34,461 nucleotides of DNA from Microbacterium sp. Root553 (GTDB lineage Bacteria > Actinomycetota > Actinomycetes > Actinomycetales > Microbacteriaceae): assembly GCF_001426995.1 (NCBI RefSeq), contig NZ_LMFY01000002.1, positions 1-34,461 on the forward strand, written 5' to 3'. A program made the translations under genes and the position numbers. This document shows positions 6,705-15,057 of this stretch, in pieces (position 1 is the first letter of the stretch; each line of letters starts with the position of its first letter). Below the pieces are notes generated by a model. It worked only from the letters and a program-made list of their open reading frames with translations. It did no database searches and was not told the DNA's origin.

Positions 6705-8437
6705 CCCTCCTCTCCGACGTGCCCCGGGCGCACGAGGCCCCCTCGTCCGCACCCGTCGCCGATCGCGCCCCGCGGCGTCCGATCTCGCCCGAGCGCATCG
6801 CTGCAGGGCTGACCCTTCTCGCTCTCGTCGTCCTCGGCATCCTCGCCGTGAACGAGGTGGGCATCTCGATCCCCGCGATGGTGCAGAGCTGGGGCAACGC
6901 CGAGAACTTCATGGCCCGTGTCGGCGGGCTCACCTTCCCGGAGCCGGGCGATCTCGCCTGGCTGATCGCCCTCACCGTCGGACTCGTGCTGGTGGGAACC
7001 CTGCTCGCCGCGCTGCTGTCCGTGCCGATCGCGTACCTCGCCGCATCGAACACGACCCCCGGCAACGGATGGCGCGCCGCAGCGCGATTCGTGGGAGTCC
7101 TCACCCGTGCACTCCCCGACGTCGTGCTCGCCATGGCGTTCGTGCTCATGTTCTCGCTCGGCACGCTCCCCGGCATCCTGGCGATCGGCATCCACTCGAT
7201 CGGCATGATCTCGAAGATGTTCGCCGACGCGATCGAGCAGATCGACGAGGGCCCCCGGCTCGCGATCCGTGCCGCGGGCGGATCGAAGATGCAGGAGTTC
7301 TCCGCCGGTATCCTTCCGCAGGTGCTCCCGAGCTGGGTCGCGACCGTGCTGCACCGCAACGACATCAACCTCCGCGGGAGCGTCGTCCTCGGATACGTCG
7401 GTGTCGCGGGACTCGGGCTCGAGATGTCGTACGCGTTCAAGGCGCTCAACTACGGCAAGGGCCTCGGCATCGCGCTGGTGATCTTCATCCTCTGCGTCGT
7501 GATGGAGATCGTCTCGAGCATGGTGCGCGGCGCGATGCTCGGGCAACAGAAGCACACCCGATCGTGGATCGACCGACTGATCCACCCCCGCCTCGGCGAC
7601 CGGGCGAGCGACTCGACGACCACCGGTCCGGCGTGGGCGGTCTCACCTCAGAACGCGGTGCGTCGGCCGTGGACGGCGGAGCGCGTGCGCAACACGGCGG
7701 GAGTCGCGGTCGCCGTGCTCGTGGTGATCGGCAGCGTCGTCATCAGCCAGATCAACTGGATGGACTTCCTCACGTTCTGGGGCAGGATCCCCGAGGTCGC
7801 CGCCAAGTTCTGGCCGCCGTCGTTCGGCAGCTACGACGCCTCCGTGATGTTCAGCGCCATGCGCGACACCGTCGCGATCGCTCTCGCCGCCACCGTGCTC
7901 ACCCTGCTGCCCTCGCTGATCCTCGGATCGCTGGCCGCGAGCAACGTCGCGCCGAGCGCGGGTGCGCGAGGCGCGGCGCGATTCCTGCTGGTCGGCATCC
8001 GCGGCATCCCCGAGCTCATCCTCGCGATCGTGCTCGTGGTGATCACTGGTCTCGGCGCCCAGGCCGGCGTCATCGCCCTCGCGATCGGCGGCATCGGACT
8101 GCTCGGCAAGCTGATCGCCGACTCGTTCGAAGAGGTCGACCGAGGCCCCGAGCGTGCTCTCCGCGCCGTCGGCGCCACCCGACTGCAGACCTACGCCTCG
8201 GCGACCGTGCCGCAGGGCATGCAGGCGCTGATCGGACACAGCTTCTACATGCTCGACACGAACATCCGTGCGGCGACCATCCTCGGCATCGTCGGCGGCG
8301 GCGGAGTCGGCTACTACCTGCTCAACGCCAGCCAGGGGTCGCGCTACGAGACGGTGACCGCGATCGTGCTCATGATCCTCGTGACGGTGCTGGTCGTCGA
8401 GGGACTCGCGATGTGGATGCGCAAGGTGTTCCGATGA
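6701..8437 (+). CDS. phnE: Fused double phosphonate permease, PhnE1-PhnE2
   Basis: This 578-aa inner-membrane permease contains two complete BPD_transp_1 domains. The first covers about residues 30-285 and the second about 320-578, joined by a polar linker near 285-320. Each half has its own EAA loop contacting PhnC: EQIDEGPRLAIRAAGGS in the first and EEVDRGPERALRAVGAT in the second. PhnE is usually one or two separate chains of about 270-290 aa, so this is a tandem fusion giving a pseudo-dimer. It starts with GTG overlapping the phnC stop, and its end overlaps the next gene (ATGA). Confidence 0.92.
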   Translation: MTLLSDVPRAHEAPSSAPVADRAPRRPISPERIAAGLTLLALVVLGILAVNEVGISIPAMVQSWGNAENFMARVGGLTFPEPGDLAWLIALTVGLVLVGTLLAALLSVPIAYLAASNTTPGNGWRAAARFVGVLTRALPDVVLAMAFVLMFSLGTLPGILAIGIHSIGMISKMFADAIEQIDEGPRLAIRAAGGSKMQEFSAGILPQVLPSWVATVLHRNDINLRGSVVLGYVGVAGLGLEMSYAFKALNYGKGLGIALVIFILCVVMEIVSSMVRGAMLGQQKHTRSWIDRLIHPRLGDRASDSTTTGPAWAVSPQNAVRRPWTAERVRNTAGVAVAVLVVIGSVVISQINWMDFLTFWGRIPEVAAKFWPPSFGSYDASVMFSAMRDTVAIALAATVLTLLPSLILGSLAASNVAPSAGARGAARFLLVGIRGIPELILAIVLVVITGLGAQAGVIALAIGGIGLLGKLIADSFEEVDRGPERALRAVGATRLQTYASATVPQGMQALIGHSFYMLDTNIRAATILGIVGGGGVGYYLLNASQGSRYETVTAIVLMILVTVLVVEGLAMWMRKVFR

Positions 8438-9579
8438 CCCGCGCCGCACTCACCGATACGGCGGATGTCGTCGTCGTCGGCTCCGGCATCATCGGTCTCG
8501 GCGCAGCCTTCGCGGCCGCGCGACGAGGGCTGAGCGTCATCGTCGTCGACAGAGCGGATGCTCCGGCCGGGGCGACGATCCGCAACTTCGGCCACCTCTG
8601 CATCGGCGCGCAGGCGGGGGAGGCGCGGCGCTACGCGGACGCGTCCCGCGAGCTGTGGTTGCGCCTGTCGCGCGATGCCGGCTTCTGGCTGCGCGAATCC
8701 GGCACCCTGGTCGCAGCCCGTCACGCAGACGAGATCGCGGTGCTCGAACGGGCGGCGGCAGACGGCGGCATCCGCATGCTCGAGACCGACGAGCTGCGGC
8801 GACTCGCGCCGCTGCGCGCAGAGCGTCTCGTCGGCGGCGCGCACATCGAACCCGATCTGCAGACCGATCCGCGTGCCGCGGCCGCGGCCATCGTCCGCCA
8901 TCTGACGACGCTCGGCGTCGACGTCCGGTTCCGCACCGCGGTGACCTCCGTGGCGGGCGGACGCGTCGAGACGAGCAGAGGATCGCTCACCGCCGGCACG
9001 GTGGTGGTGGCGGTGAACCACGACATCGACCAGCTGCTGCCCGAGATCGCGGAGACGGCCGGCGTGATCCGCTGTGCGCTCGACATGATGCGCGCGGCCG
9101 TCTCGATGCCGCGTCCGCTCTCGGCCCCGGTGCTCACGGGCTGGTCGCTCGTGCGGTACGGGCGCTTTGCCGACGGCGACGCGGCGACCGCCCTGCGGGA
9201 GCGCCTGCACGGGGAGCGACCCGACCTCGCCGCTCTCGACCTGAATCAGATGTACACGCAGCTGCCGGACGGCACGCTCATCATCGGCGACTCGCACAGC
9301 TCGGCCGTCTCGCCGTCGCCGTTCCAGCCCGAGGCCGCCTTCGCCGCGTTCCTCGCCGAGGCGGAGGCGCTGTTCGAGATGCCGACGCCGCGGGTGCTCG
9401 AGCGGTGGCAGGGCGTCTACGCCACGGCGGCGCAGGACTTCCTGGTCCGGACACCGGACGAGCGGACGCTGGTGCTCGCCGCGACCACCGGCATCGGAAT
9501 GACCACGGGGCTGGGGCTCGCCGAAGAGAATCTCACCGCCGCCTTCGGGTGGGCACCCGCACTGGAAGGAACACCATGA
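8434..9579 (+). CDS. FAD oxidoreductase, phosphonate-associated (TIGR03364-like)
   Basis: This 381-aa DAO-fold flavoenzyme has a Rossmann GSGIIGLGAAFAAARRG near residues 16-32 and the RNFGH segment after it. The family (TIGR03364) is recurrently found beside PhnX-like hydrolases and phosphonate transporters. It is thought to oxidatively deaminate an aminophosphonate related to 2-aminoethylphosphonate, giving the aldehyde for the next enzyme. The exact substrate here is inferred. The ATG overlaps the phnE stop (ATGA) and its own stop overlaps the next ATG, so four genes are translationally coupled in series. The open frame extends upstream to 7069 inside phnE, but the coupled ATG is clearly the start. 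It is probably cytosolic. Confidence 0.88.
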   Translation: MTRAALTDTADVVVVGSGIIGLGAAFAAARRGLSVIVVDRADAPAGATIRNFGHLCIGAQAGEARRYADASRELWLRLSRDAGFWLRESGTLVAARHADEIAVLERAAADGGIRMLETDELRRLAPLRAERLVGGAHIEPDLQTDPRAAAAAIVRHLTTLGVDVRFRTAVTSVAGGRVETSRGSLTAGTVVVAVNHDIDQLLPEIAETAGVIRCALDMMRAAVSMPRPLSAPVLTGWSLVRYGRFADGDAATALRERLHGERPDLAALDLNQMYTQLPDGTLIIGDSHSSAVSPSPFQPEAAFAAFLAEAEALFEMPTPRVLERWQGVYATAAQDFLVRTPDERTLVLAATTGIGMTTGLGLAEENLTAAFGWAPALEGTP

Positions 9580-10343
9580 CCATCTCGTCCGACTCCTCGC
9601 TGCACCCGGAGGCTCCGCCCACCGCGTCCCGCCTGACCGCCGCGCCCATAGAACTCGTGGTGCTCGACATGGCCGGCACCACGGTCGTCGACGATGGCGT
9701 GGTCGAGACCGCGTTCCGGCGTGCGGCCGAGAGCACGGGTGTCGCCGACCGGATGCCGTGGGACGACGCTCTCGCCCATGTGCGCGCGACGATGGGCCAG
9801 TCCAAGATCGATGTCTTCACGCATCTCGCCGGCGGCGACCGCGCGGCTGCCGAGCGCGCCACCGCGGCGTTCGAGGCGGCGTACGCCGAGATCGTCGCCG
9901 AGCAGGGGGTCTCGGAGATCCCCGGGGCGGCGGAGGCGATCCAGGATCTGAAGGATGCCGGTCTGACCGTCGTGCTGACCACGGGGTTCGCGCCGGTGAC
10001 CAGGGACGCCCTGATCGAGGGCCTGGGATGGCGCGACCTGGTCGACCTGGCGCTGTCGCCGATCGACGCGGGGCGAGGTCGCCCCGCTCCGGACCTCGTG
10101 CTCACGGCGGCGATCCGCTCGCAGGTCTCATCGATGTCGGCCGTCGCCGTGGCGGGTGACACCGTGAGCGACGTCGAGTCCGGGCGTCGGGCCGGTGCGG
10201 GATTCGTCGCCGGAGTGCTCACCGGAGCGCACGACCTGCGCACCCTCACCGGCGCCGGAGCCGATGCCGTGCTCGCCGATGTCACCGGACTCCGCGGCGC
10301 GCTCGCCGAGCGAGGGCTGCTCGCTCTCGCCCGCACCGCCTGA
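9576..10343 (+). CDS. Phosphonatase-like HAD hydrolase (TIGR03351-like)
   Basis: This 255-aa HAD-superfamily enzyme is related to phosphonoacetaldehyde hydrolase (PhnX). The nucleophile motif is D31-M-A33-G34-T35-T36, the DxAGT form diagnostic of phosphonatases. Cap residue K77 in MGQSKID aligns with the Schiff-base lysine of PhnX (MGLLKID). Motif II is TTGF, the basic residue lies in GRGRPAPD, and the motif IV acids are in GDTVSD. These features support C-P bond cleavage of an aldehyde phosphonate through an imine. Because PhnW is missing and the FAD oxidase precedes it, the substrate may be phosphonoacetaldehyde or a hydroxylated relative. Residues 1-23 are an unstructured extension and may be partly untranslated. 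Confidence 0.9.
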   Translation: MTISSDSSLHPEAPPTASRLTAAPIELVVLDMAGTTVVDDGVVETAFRRAAESTGVADRMPWDDALAHVRATMGQSKIDVFTHLAGGDRAAAERATAAFEAAYAEIVAEQGVSEIPGAAEAIQDLKDAGLTVVLTTGFAPVTRDALIEGLGWRDLVDLALSPIDAGRGRPAPDLVLTAAIRSQVSSMSAVAVAGDTVSDVESGRRAGAGFVAGVLTGAHDLRTLTGAGADAVLADVTGLRGALAERGLLALARTA

Positions 10344-10348
10344 ATCGC

Positions 10349-11443
10349 GTGCACATGGGCACTCTGCTGACCCGACCGCCCGGCAACCGTCGAGACGTCA
10401 CGCTGCGCCCCGCGGCCACCGCCATGGTGTGGATCGGCGAGGGGCATCCGCACGAGATGATCGCGGTGCCGGGGGTGGCGCTCGGTGAGAAGGACGTGCT
10501 GGTCGCGGTCGAGATGTCGACGATCTGCGGTTCCGACGTGCACACCGTGCAGGGCCACCGCTCCGCCCCGACGCCGCTGGTGCTCGGCCACGAGAGCGTC
10601 GGGCGGATCATCGCGATCGGTGACGCCGGCGCGACCGCGGTCGACGGCGCGGCGCTGCGCATCGGCGACCGCGTGGTCTGGTCGGTGACGGTCTCGTGCG
10701 GCGCCTGCGACCGGTGCGTGCGGGGTCTGCCCCAGAAGTGCCGCACGCTGGGCAAGTACGGCCATGACCGCATCGGGGTGCACGGCGATCTCTCCGGTGG
10801 CTTCGGCACGCACGTGCAGGTGCGCGAGGGCTCGGCGATCGTCCGCGTGCCCGAGTCTCTGCCGGCTGCCGTGCTCGCTCCGGCCTCGTGTGCGACTGCC
10901 ACCGCCTGGGCCGCTGTGGCACGGGCCGCGCGCGATCACGATCTCGAGGGCGCCGCCGTGCGGATCCACGGAGCAGGGCTCGTCGGCCTCTCGGCCGCCG
11001 CGATCGCCGCCGACCGAGGCGCGATCGTCGAGGTCCTCGACCCTGCGCCCTCGCGCCTCGCGCTCGCCTCACGCTTCGGGGCGGGGACGCTCGATCGGGA
11101 TCCGGATGTCGTGATCGAGGCCTCGGGGCACGCCGTCGCGGAGGCTCTCGTCGGCGTCGCCACCGGCGGGACGGTGGTGCTGGTCGGCAGCGTGTTCCCC
11201 GCCGACCCGGTGGCGCTGGATGCCGAGAGCATCGTCCGCCGGCTGGTGACGGTCACCGGCGTGCACAACTACACCGGGACGGAGCTCGCCGAGGCCGTCG
11301 TGTTCCTGGCCGGTCGCGGGCGCGCATACCCGTTCGCCGACGCGGTCGGCGACGTGCGGCAGCTGGCCGCGGTCGACGAGGCCATCGCGGCGGCATCCGC
11401 GCCGGGTGCGCCCCTGCGCGTCGGTCTGGTGCCACGGCTCTGA
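10349..11443 (+). CDS. Zn alcohol dehydrogenase, phosphonate-associated (TIGR03366-like)
   Basis: This 364-aa medium-chain dehydrogenase has catalytic zinc ligands C60 and H81/E82, a structural zinc cluster C117-C120-C123-C131 and a Rossmann GAGLVG near residue 210. The family (TIGR03366) clusters repeatedly with phosphonate catabolic genes, but the reaction is not settled. It could oxidise an alcohol phosphonate to feed the pathway, or handle the aldehyde released by the hydrolase. The gene starts five bases after the hydrolase stop at GTG 10349 (ATG at 10355 is an alternative) and is the last gene of the cluster. Confidence 0.88.
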   Translation: MHMGTLLTRPPGNRRDVTLRPAATAMVWIGEGHPHEMIAVPGVALGEKDVLVAVEMSTICGSDVHTVQGHRSAPTPLVLGHESVGRIIAIGDAGATAVDGAALRIGDRVVWSVTVSCGACDRCVRGLPQKCRTLGKYGHDRIGVHGDLSGGFGTHVQVREGSAIVRVPESLPAAVLAPASCATATAWAAVARAARDHDLEGAAVRIHGAGLVGLSAAAIAADRGAIVEVLDPAPSRLALASRFGAGTLDRDPDVVIEASGHAVAEALVGVATGGTVVLVGSVFPADPVALDAESIVRRLVTVTGVHNYTGTELAEAVVFLAGRGRAYPFADAVGDVRQLAAVDEAIAAASAPGAPLRVGLVPRL

Positions 11444-11472
11444 GATCGCGGAGCCGCGGAGTCAGCCCGTCG

Positions 11473-11520
11473 CCCGTGGGCAGCTCAGCCCGTGGGCAGC
11501 TCAGCCCGTGGGCAGCTCAG
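11473..11520. repeat. 16-bp tandem repeat covering the cinA stop
   Basis: CCCGTGGGCAGCTCAG occurs at 11473-11488, 11489-11504 and 11505-11520. The stop codon of the minus-strand cinA-like gene (11501-11503) lies inside, so further copies lie downstream of the gene and are untranslated. Confidence 0.9.
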
Positions 11521-12037
11521 GCGATCCGCTGCGCCGCGGGCCCGCCGAGTGCAGACCCTCGGCGTGGAACGCGAGCAGCCGTGCCGCCGCGTCGACGGTC
11601 GCGTCGAGGATCTCGGCCGGGTCGCCGGTGAGCGCGAGCATCCGATGCCCCACGCCGTGGTCGGTGGCCCACCCGAGGAACACCGTTCCCGGATCGTGAC
11701 CGCCCTCGGCATCGGGTCCGCCGACACCCGTCGTCGACACGCAGAGGTCGGCGTCGAACAGCTGCCGCCCGTTCGCCGCGAGCTGCTCCGCGCACTCCGC
11801 CGAGCAGGGATCCGTTCCCGGGGTGACCCCGAGCATGCGCTCCTTGACGTCGGTGAGGTAGGCGACGAGGCCGCCGGCGAACCAGTCGCCGGCATCGGCA
11901 CCCGCCCCGACCGTGCTCGACAGGCGCCCCGATGTCAGCGATTCGACCACGCAGATCCGCAGCCCGCGTTCCGCGGCGACCTGGCTGAGTCGGTCGAGCG
12001 AGCTGAGTCGGTCGAGGGGAGAGTTCTCCGTCGTCAC
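11501..12037 (-). CDS. CinA C-terminal domain protein, NMN amidohydrolase-like (PncC)
   Basis: This 178-aa protein is the stand-alone CinA C-terminal domain, which in PncC enzymes deamidates nicotinamide mononucleotide in pyridine-nucleotide salvage. The ESLTSG motif near residue 33, GDWFAGGLVAY and the STTGVGGPD segment near 103-111 are family hallmarks. The N-terminus holds a small duplication (LDRLSSLDRLS). The C-terminus ends in ELPTG encoded by one unit of a 16-bp tandem repeat. The start is GTG at 12037, overlapping the stop of the upstream FHA gene (GTGA). Activity is inferred from the family. Confidence 0.88.
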   Translation of the reverse strand: MTTENSPLDRLSSLDRLSQVAAERGLRICVVESLTSGRLSSTVGAGADAGDWFAGGLVAYLTDVKERMLGVTPGTDPCSAECAEQLAANGRQLFDADLCVSTTGVGGPDAEGGHDPGTVFLGWATDHGVGHRMLALTGDPAEILDATVDAAARLLAFHAEGLHSAGPRRSGSPELPTG

Positions 12038-12555
12038 TGCTCTTCGGCGGAGTCCGCGTGCGTGGGAGCGTCGGACTCGACCGTGGCCTCGTCGGAGTAG
12101 TCCGGGCGCTCGGGCTGCAGGGGCTGGTCGGAGTACTCGCCACCCAGGCGTCCGCCGTAGGGGCGGCCGTGGTCGGCGAACTCGTCACGCGCGTACACGA
12201 GCTCCCAGTCGCCGACCGTGAAGCGGGCGCCGGTGCGCAGGGTCTGCATGCGCTCGCCGGGGTGCGTCGCGTCGGCGGCGGGGTTGGTGTTCATCTCGCC
12301 GTCGCCGTGCATCTCGAGGACGTACTCGTCGCGGTCGTCATGCGTGATCGTCGCGTGCACCGCGTCGGATCCGTCGAGAGTGAGCTCGTTGTCGGGCGAG
12401 GAGCCGATCCGCACCACGTCGACGTCGAGCGCGAACTCCGAACGGAGATCGTCGCGCGAGACGCGAAGGCGTGGGTTGCCCTCACCGAACTCGGCGTGAG
12501 TGGTCGTGGGGGTGTATCCCTCGTCGGGCCGGTCGTCGATGTGTCGAGCGTTCAT
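12034..12555 (-). CDS. FHA-domain-like protein
   Basis: This 173-aa cytosolic protein has one probable FHA phosphothreonine-binding domain at about residues 25-115. The VVRIGSSPDNEL segment gives the conserved R-I/L-G-S, followed by VHATITHDD in place of the usual S-R-x-H-A. The C-terminus is acidic and disordered. The start at 12555 has GAGGAGG seven bases upstream. An in-frame ATG at 12573 lies eight bases after a TAGCCT box and is a possible alternative. It is coupled to the CinA-like gene by a four-base overlap, though no shared function is evident. The binding partner is unknown. Confidence 0.8.
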   Translation of the reverse strand: MNARHIDDRPDEGYTPTTTHAEFGEGNPRLRVSRDDLRSEFALDVDVVRIGSSPDNELTLDGSDAVHATITHDDRDEYVLEMHGDGEMNTNPAADATHPGERMQTLRTGARFTVGDWELVYARDEFADHGRPYGGRLGGEYSDQPLQPERPDYSDEATVESDAPTHADSAEEQ

Positions 12556-12615
12556 GGTTCCGCCTCCTCGCATTTCTCCCCAGGCTAGACGCCGGAGGCA
12601 CCCCTTCGCAGGGGG

Positions 12616-12646
12616 TTGACTTCGCTCACGGATCCTCACATATGCT
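12616..12646 (+). promoter_or_regulatory. Promoter of the DUF7882 gene
   Basis: TTGACT at 12616-12621 and TATGCT at 12641-12646, spaced by 19 bases, resemble a housekeeping promoter (CATATG at 12639 would give 17). GAGGAG at about 12669-12674 precedes the ATG at 12680. Confidence 0.5.
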
Positions 12647-12679
12647 CGACGCGACGCCAGGAACAGCGAGGAGAGTCGC

Positions 12680-13027
12680 ATGGGCAAGTTCATCTACGAA
12701 GGCAGCGTGAAGACCGAGATCGAGGATCGCGCCCTCACGCACCTGCAACTCGTCATCACCGCGAAGCTGCGCCGCGCCGAGCCGTTCTCCTTCAGCTGGA
12801 GAGAGGACGCCAGCGTCGGCGGCGGACGCACGACCGTGTGGATCCATCCGGCGAGCTCGCTCGTGTTCAAGTACTTCGGCAGCCGTCAGCCCTCCATCAA
12901 CCGGGGGTGGATCGAAGCTCTGGCCTTCACCGCCAACGCCCCGGGCGGCCTGCACATGGTCCCCGAGCCGCAGGACGCCACGGGGGTTCCGGCCGGCGCC
13001 GATCCGGCGGATCACCCGCACCTCTGA
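12680..13027 (+). CDS. DUF7882 family small protein
   Basis: This 115-aa protein starts MGKFIYEGS and contains the segments LTHLQLVITAKLRRAEPFSF and VWIHPASSLVFKYFGSRQPS, then NRGWIEALAFTAN. That pattern is typical of a small family abundant in Microbacteriaceae. I recognise no catalytic motif. Relatives are sometimes auto-named ATP-dependent DNA ligase, which nothing in this sequence supports. It has its own promoter and ribosome-binding site and is followed by a strong palindrome. Function is unknown. Confidence 0.85.
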   Translation: MGKFIYEGSVKTEIEDRALTHLQLVITAKLRRAEPFSFSWREDASVGGGRTTVWIHPASSLVFKYFGSRQPSINRGWIEALAFTANAPGGLHMVPEPQDATGVPAGADPADHPHL

Positions 13028-13046
13028 CCGCGTCCGTTCTCGCGAC

Positions 13047-13073
13047 CGGCAGGGGGTTGTCAACCCCCTGCCG
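13047..13073. terminator. 13-bp perfect palindrome after the DUF7882 gene
   Basis: CGGCAGGGGGTTG is exactly inverted around a single T. It lies 20 bases after the DUF7882 stop and about 70 bases before the next ATG. There is no T-run. It shares GCAGGGGGTTG with the promoter at 12608-12618, so it may be a regulatory site rather than only a terminator. Confidence 0.45.
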
Positions 13074-13145
13074 AGTCTCCGTCCGTGCGGCGAAGGTCGA
13101 TGGATCATCCCATCAGCAGACGCGCAGCGCAGACGAGGAGACACC

Positions 13146-14030
13146 ATGGCAGACACCGCGCCCGACCCCCGCACCCAGCATCGCCAGGAGGGCTTCCCCG
13201 CCCAGCAGCAGGCTCAGCCGGGACTGTCGGACGAGACGCGCCCCGGACCGGACCACGGCGAACAGTCGTACGTCGGCCACGGACGCCTCGAAGGACGCCG
13301 TGCGCTGATCACCGGAGGTGACTCGGGCATCGGACGAGCGGTCGCCATCGCCTACGCCCGGGAGGGCGCCGACGTCGCGATCGTCCACATGCCCGAGGAG
13401 CAGGAGGATGCCGACGGCACGGTGGCGCTCATCCGTGCAGAGGGCCGCAAGGCGCTGAGCATCGCGGGCGACCTGCGCGACGAGGCGTTCGCGACGGACG
13501 TCGTCTCCGAGACGAGGAGCGCGTTCGACGGCCTGGACATCCTCGTGCTGAACGCCGCCTACCAGCACGACATCGACGGGTTCGAGAACCTGCAGACGGA
13601 TCGACTCCGCCGGGTGTTCGAGACGAACCTGTTCGGCCTGCTCTACTCGGCACGCGCCGCGTACCCGCATCTCGCTCCGGGGTCGAGCATCATCGTGACC
13701 TCGTCCGTGCAGGCGTTCGAGCCGTCTCCCGGCCTGATCGACTACGCCATGACGAAGGCCGCGCAGGTGGCGTTCGTGAAGGCACTGGCCGAGGAGGCGG
13801 GGGAGCGCGGCATCCGCGTCAACGCCGTCGCCCCCGGTCCGATCTGGACGCCGTTGATCCCCGCGACCGGCTGGGGCGCGGAGCGCCTGAACACCTTCGG
13901 AGACGACACCCCGCTCGGCCGCGCAGGGCAGCCGGCGGAGCTGGCGGGCGCCTACGTCTACCTCGCGTCCGCGGAGTCGTCGTACACCTCCGGTGCGGTG
14001 ATCGCGGTCACCGGCGGCAAGCACCTGTGA
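13146..14030 (+). CDS. SDR oxidoreductase, general stress protein 39-like
   Basis: This 294-aa NAD(P)-dependent short-chain dehydrogenase has a proline/glutamine-rich N-terminal extension (about 1-48), as in the YdaD/GSP39 and YhdF group. The cofactor motif is TGGDSGIGR near residue 56, NAAY is near 137, the catalytic Ser is in IVTSSVQ, and the Y-x3-K pair is in YAMTKAA. Length fits the group. Homologues are often stress-induced; the substrate is not known. GAGGAG precedes the ATG. Confidence 0.92.
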   Translation: MADTAPDPRTQHRQEGFPAQQQAQPGLSDETRPGPDHGEQSYVGHGRLEGRRALITGGDSGIGRAVAIAYAREGADVAIVHMPEEQEDADGTVALIRAEGRKALSIAGDLRDEAFATDVVSETRSAFDGLDILVLNAAYQHDIDGFENLQTDRLRRVFETNLFGLLYSARAAYPHLAPGSSIIVTSSVQAFEPSPGLIDYAMTKAAQVAFVKALAEEAGERGIRVNAVAPGPIWTPLIPATGWGAERLNTFGDDTPLGRAGQPAELAGAYVYLASAESSYTSGAVIAVTGGKHL

Positions 14031-14046
14031 GGCGGTGACGGCGCCC

Positions 14047-14052
14047 TAGGCT
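14047..14052 (+). promoter_or_regulatory. -10 box, leaderless EamA gene
   Basis: TAGGCT followed by six bases and the GTG start at 14059. Confidence 0.6.
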
Positions 14053-14058
14053 GGACGG

Positions 14059-15045
14059 GTGCAGCAGTCCGCGTCATCCCGTCCGCTCGTGGGCGTGGTG
14101 CTCGTCGTCTGCTCGTGTCTCTCCCTCCCCTTCGGGGCGGCGGTCGCTGCACAGCTGTTCCCGGTGCTCGGCCCCTGGGGCGTCACCTCGTTGCGCGTCG
14201 CCATCGCAGCGGTGCTGCTGCTGGTCATCGTGCGACCTCGACCCGTGCGGTGGAACCGCACCCAGTGGATCGCGGCCGCCCTGTTCGGGCTGTCGCTGGC
14301 GGGCATGAACGGCTTCTTCTACGCCGCGATCGATCTCATCCCCCTCGGTCCGGCGGTCGCGATCGAGTTCCTCGGGCCTCTGGTCCTCGCGGCCGTGCTC
14401 ACCCGGCGCCTCGGCGATGCCGCGTGGGTCGCGCTCGCGCTCCTCGGGATCGTGCTGCTGGGCATCGACGGCCTGGTGGGGTCCGAACCGCTGGATCCGC
14501 TCGGGCTCCTCTTCATCCTGATCGCCGCCGCGTTCTGGGCGATGTACATCCGCATGAGCGCCCGCGTCGGCACCCTCATCCCCGGAAGCGGCGGCCTCGC
14601 GGTGGGTCTCGCCGTTGCGGCCGTGCTGCTGATCCCGGTCGGCGTGCCCGCCGCGGTCACGGTCGCCGGCGACATGCAGCTGCTGCTGCTCGCCGCGATC
14701 ACCGCCGTGCTGTCGTCGGTCATCCCGTACAGCTTCGAGCTCGCGGCGCTGCGACGTCTGCCGCAGCGCGTGTTCGGCGTGCTGCTGAGCCTCGAGCCCG
14801 CCTTCGCGACGCTGGCGGGGTGGCTGATCCTCGGGCAGAACGCCACCCCGCTTCGGATGCTGGCGATCGCGCTCGTCATCGTCGCCAGCGTCGGCACCAC
14901 GTTGGGCGTGCACAGCGGACGGCGCCGAGCGGATGCCGACGCGCGCCGTGACGGCGCGGATCCCGACGGCGGCCCGGCCCCCGACGTCGGTCCGGATTCC
15001 GACGAGACGGGGCCGTTCACCGCGCCGATCCCTCTTCCCGGCTGA
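14059..15045 (+). CDS. EamA/RhtA-type DMT-family exporter
   Basis: This 328-aa inner-membrane transporter has about ten hydrophobic segments between residues 8 and 285 in two EamA repeats (about 8-135 and 150-285). The GFFYAAIDLIPLGPAVAIEF segment is characteristic of RhtA-like amino-acid/threonine exporters. The C-terminal 45 residues form an acidic cytosolic tail. The GTG start is supported by the leaderless TAGGCT-N6-GTG arrangement. It is convergent with the YidC paralogue, 12 bases apart. The substrate is inferred only from the family. Confidence 0.9.
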   Translation: MQQSASSRPLVGVVLVVCSCLSLPFGAAVAAQLFPVLGPWGVTSLRVAIAAVLLLVIVRPRPVRWNRTQWIAAALFGLSLAGMNGFFYAAIDLIPLGPAVAIEFLGPLVLAAVLTRRLGDAAWVALALLGIVLLGIDGLVGSEPLDPLGLLFILIAAAFWAMYIRMSARVGTLIPGSGGLAVGLAVAAVLLIPVGVPAAVTVAGDMQLLLLAAITAVLSSVIPYSFELAALRRLPQRVFGVLLSLEPAFATLAGWLILGQNATPLRMLAIALVIVASVGTTLGVHSGRRRADADARRDGADPDGGPAPDVGPDSDETGPFTAPIPLPG

Positions 15046-15057
15046 GGGCGCCGCGCA

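Noticed and set aside
7069..9579. Single 836-codon open frame on the plus strand
   Set aside because: The first half is an off-frame shadow of phnE. Only the part from the ATG at 8434, coupled to the phnE stop, resembles a protein family.
12680..13027. ATP-dependent DNA ligase
   Set aside because: Relatives carry this name, but the 115-aa protein has no KxDG nucleotidyltransferase motif.
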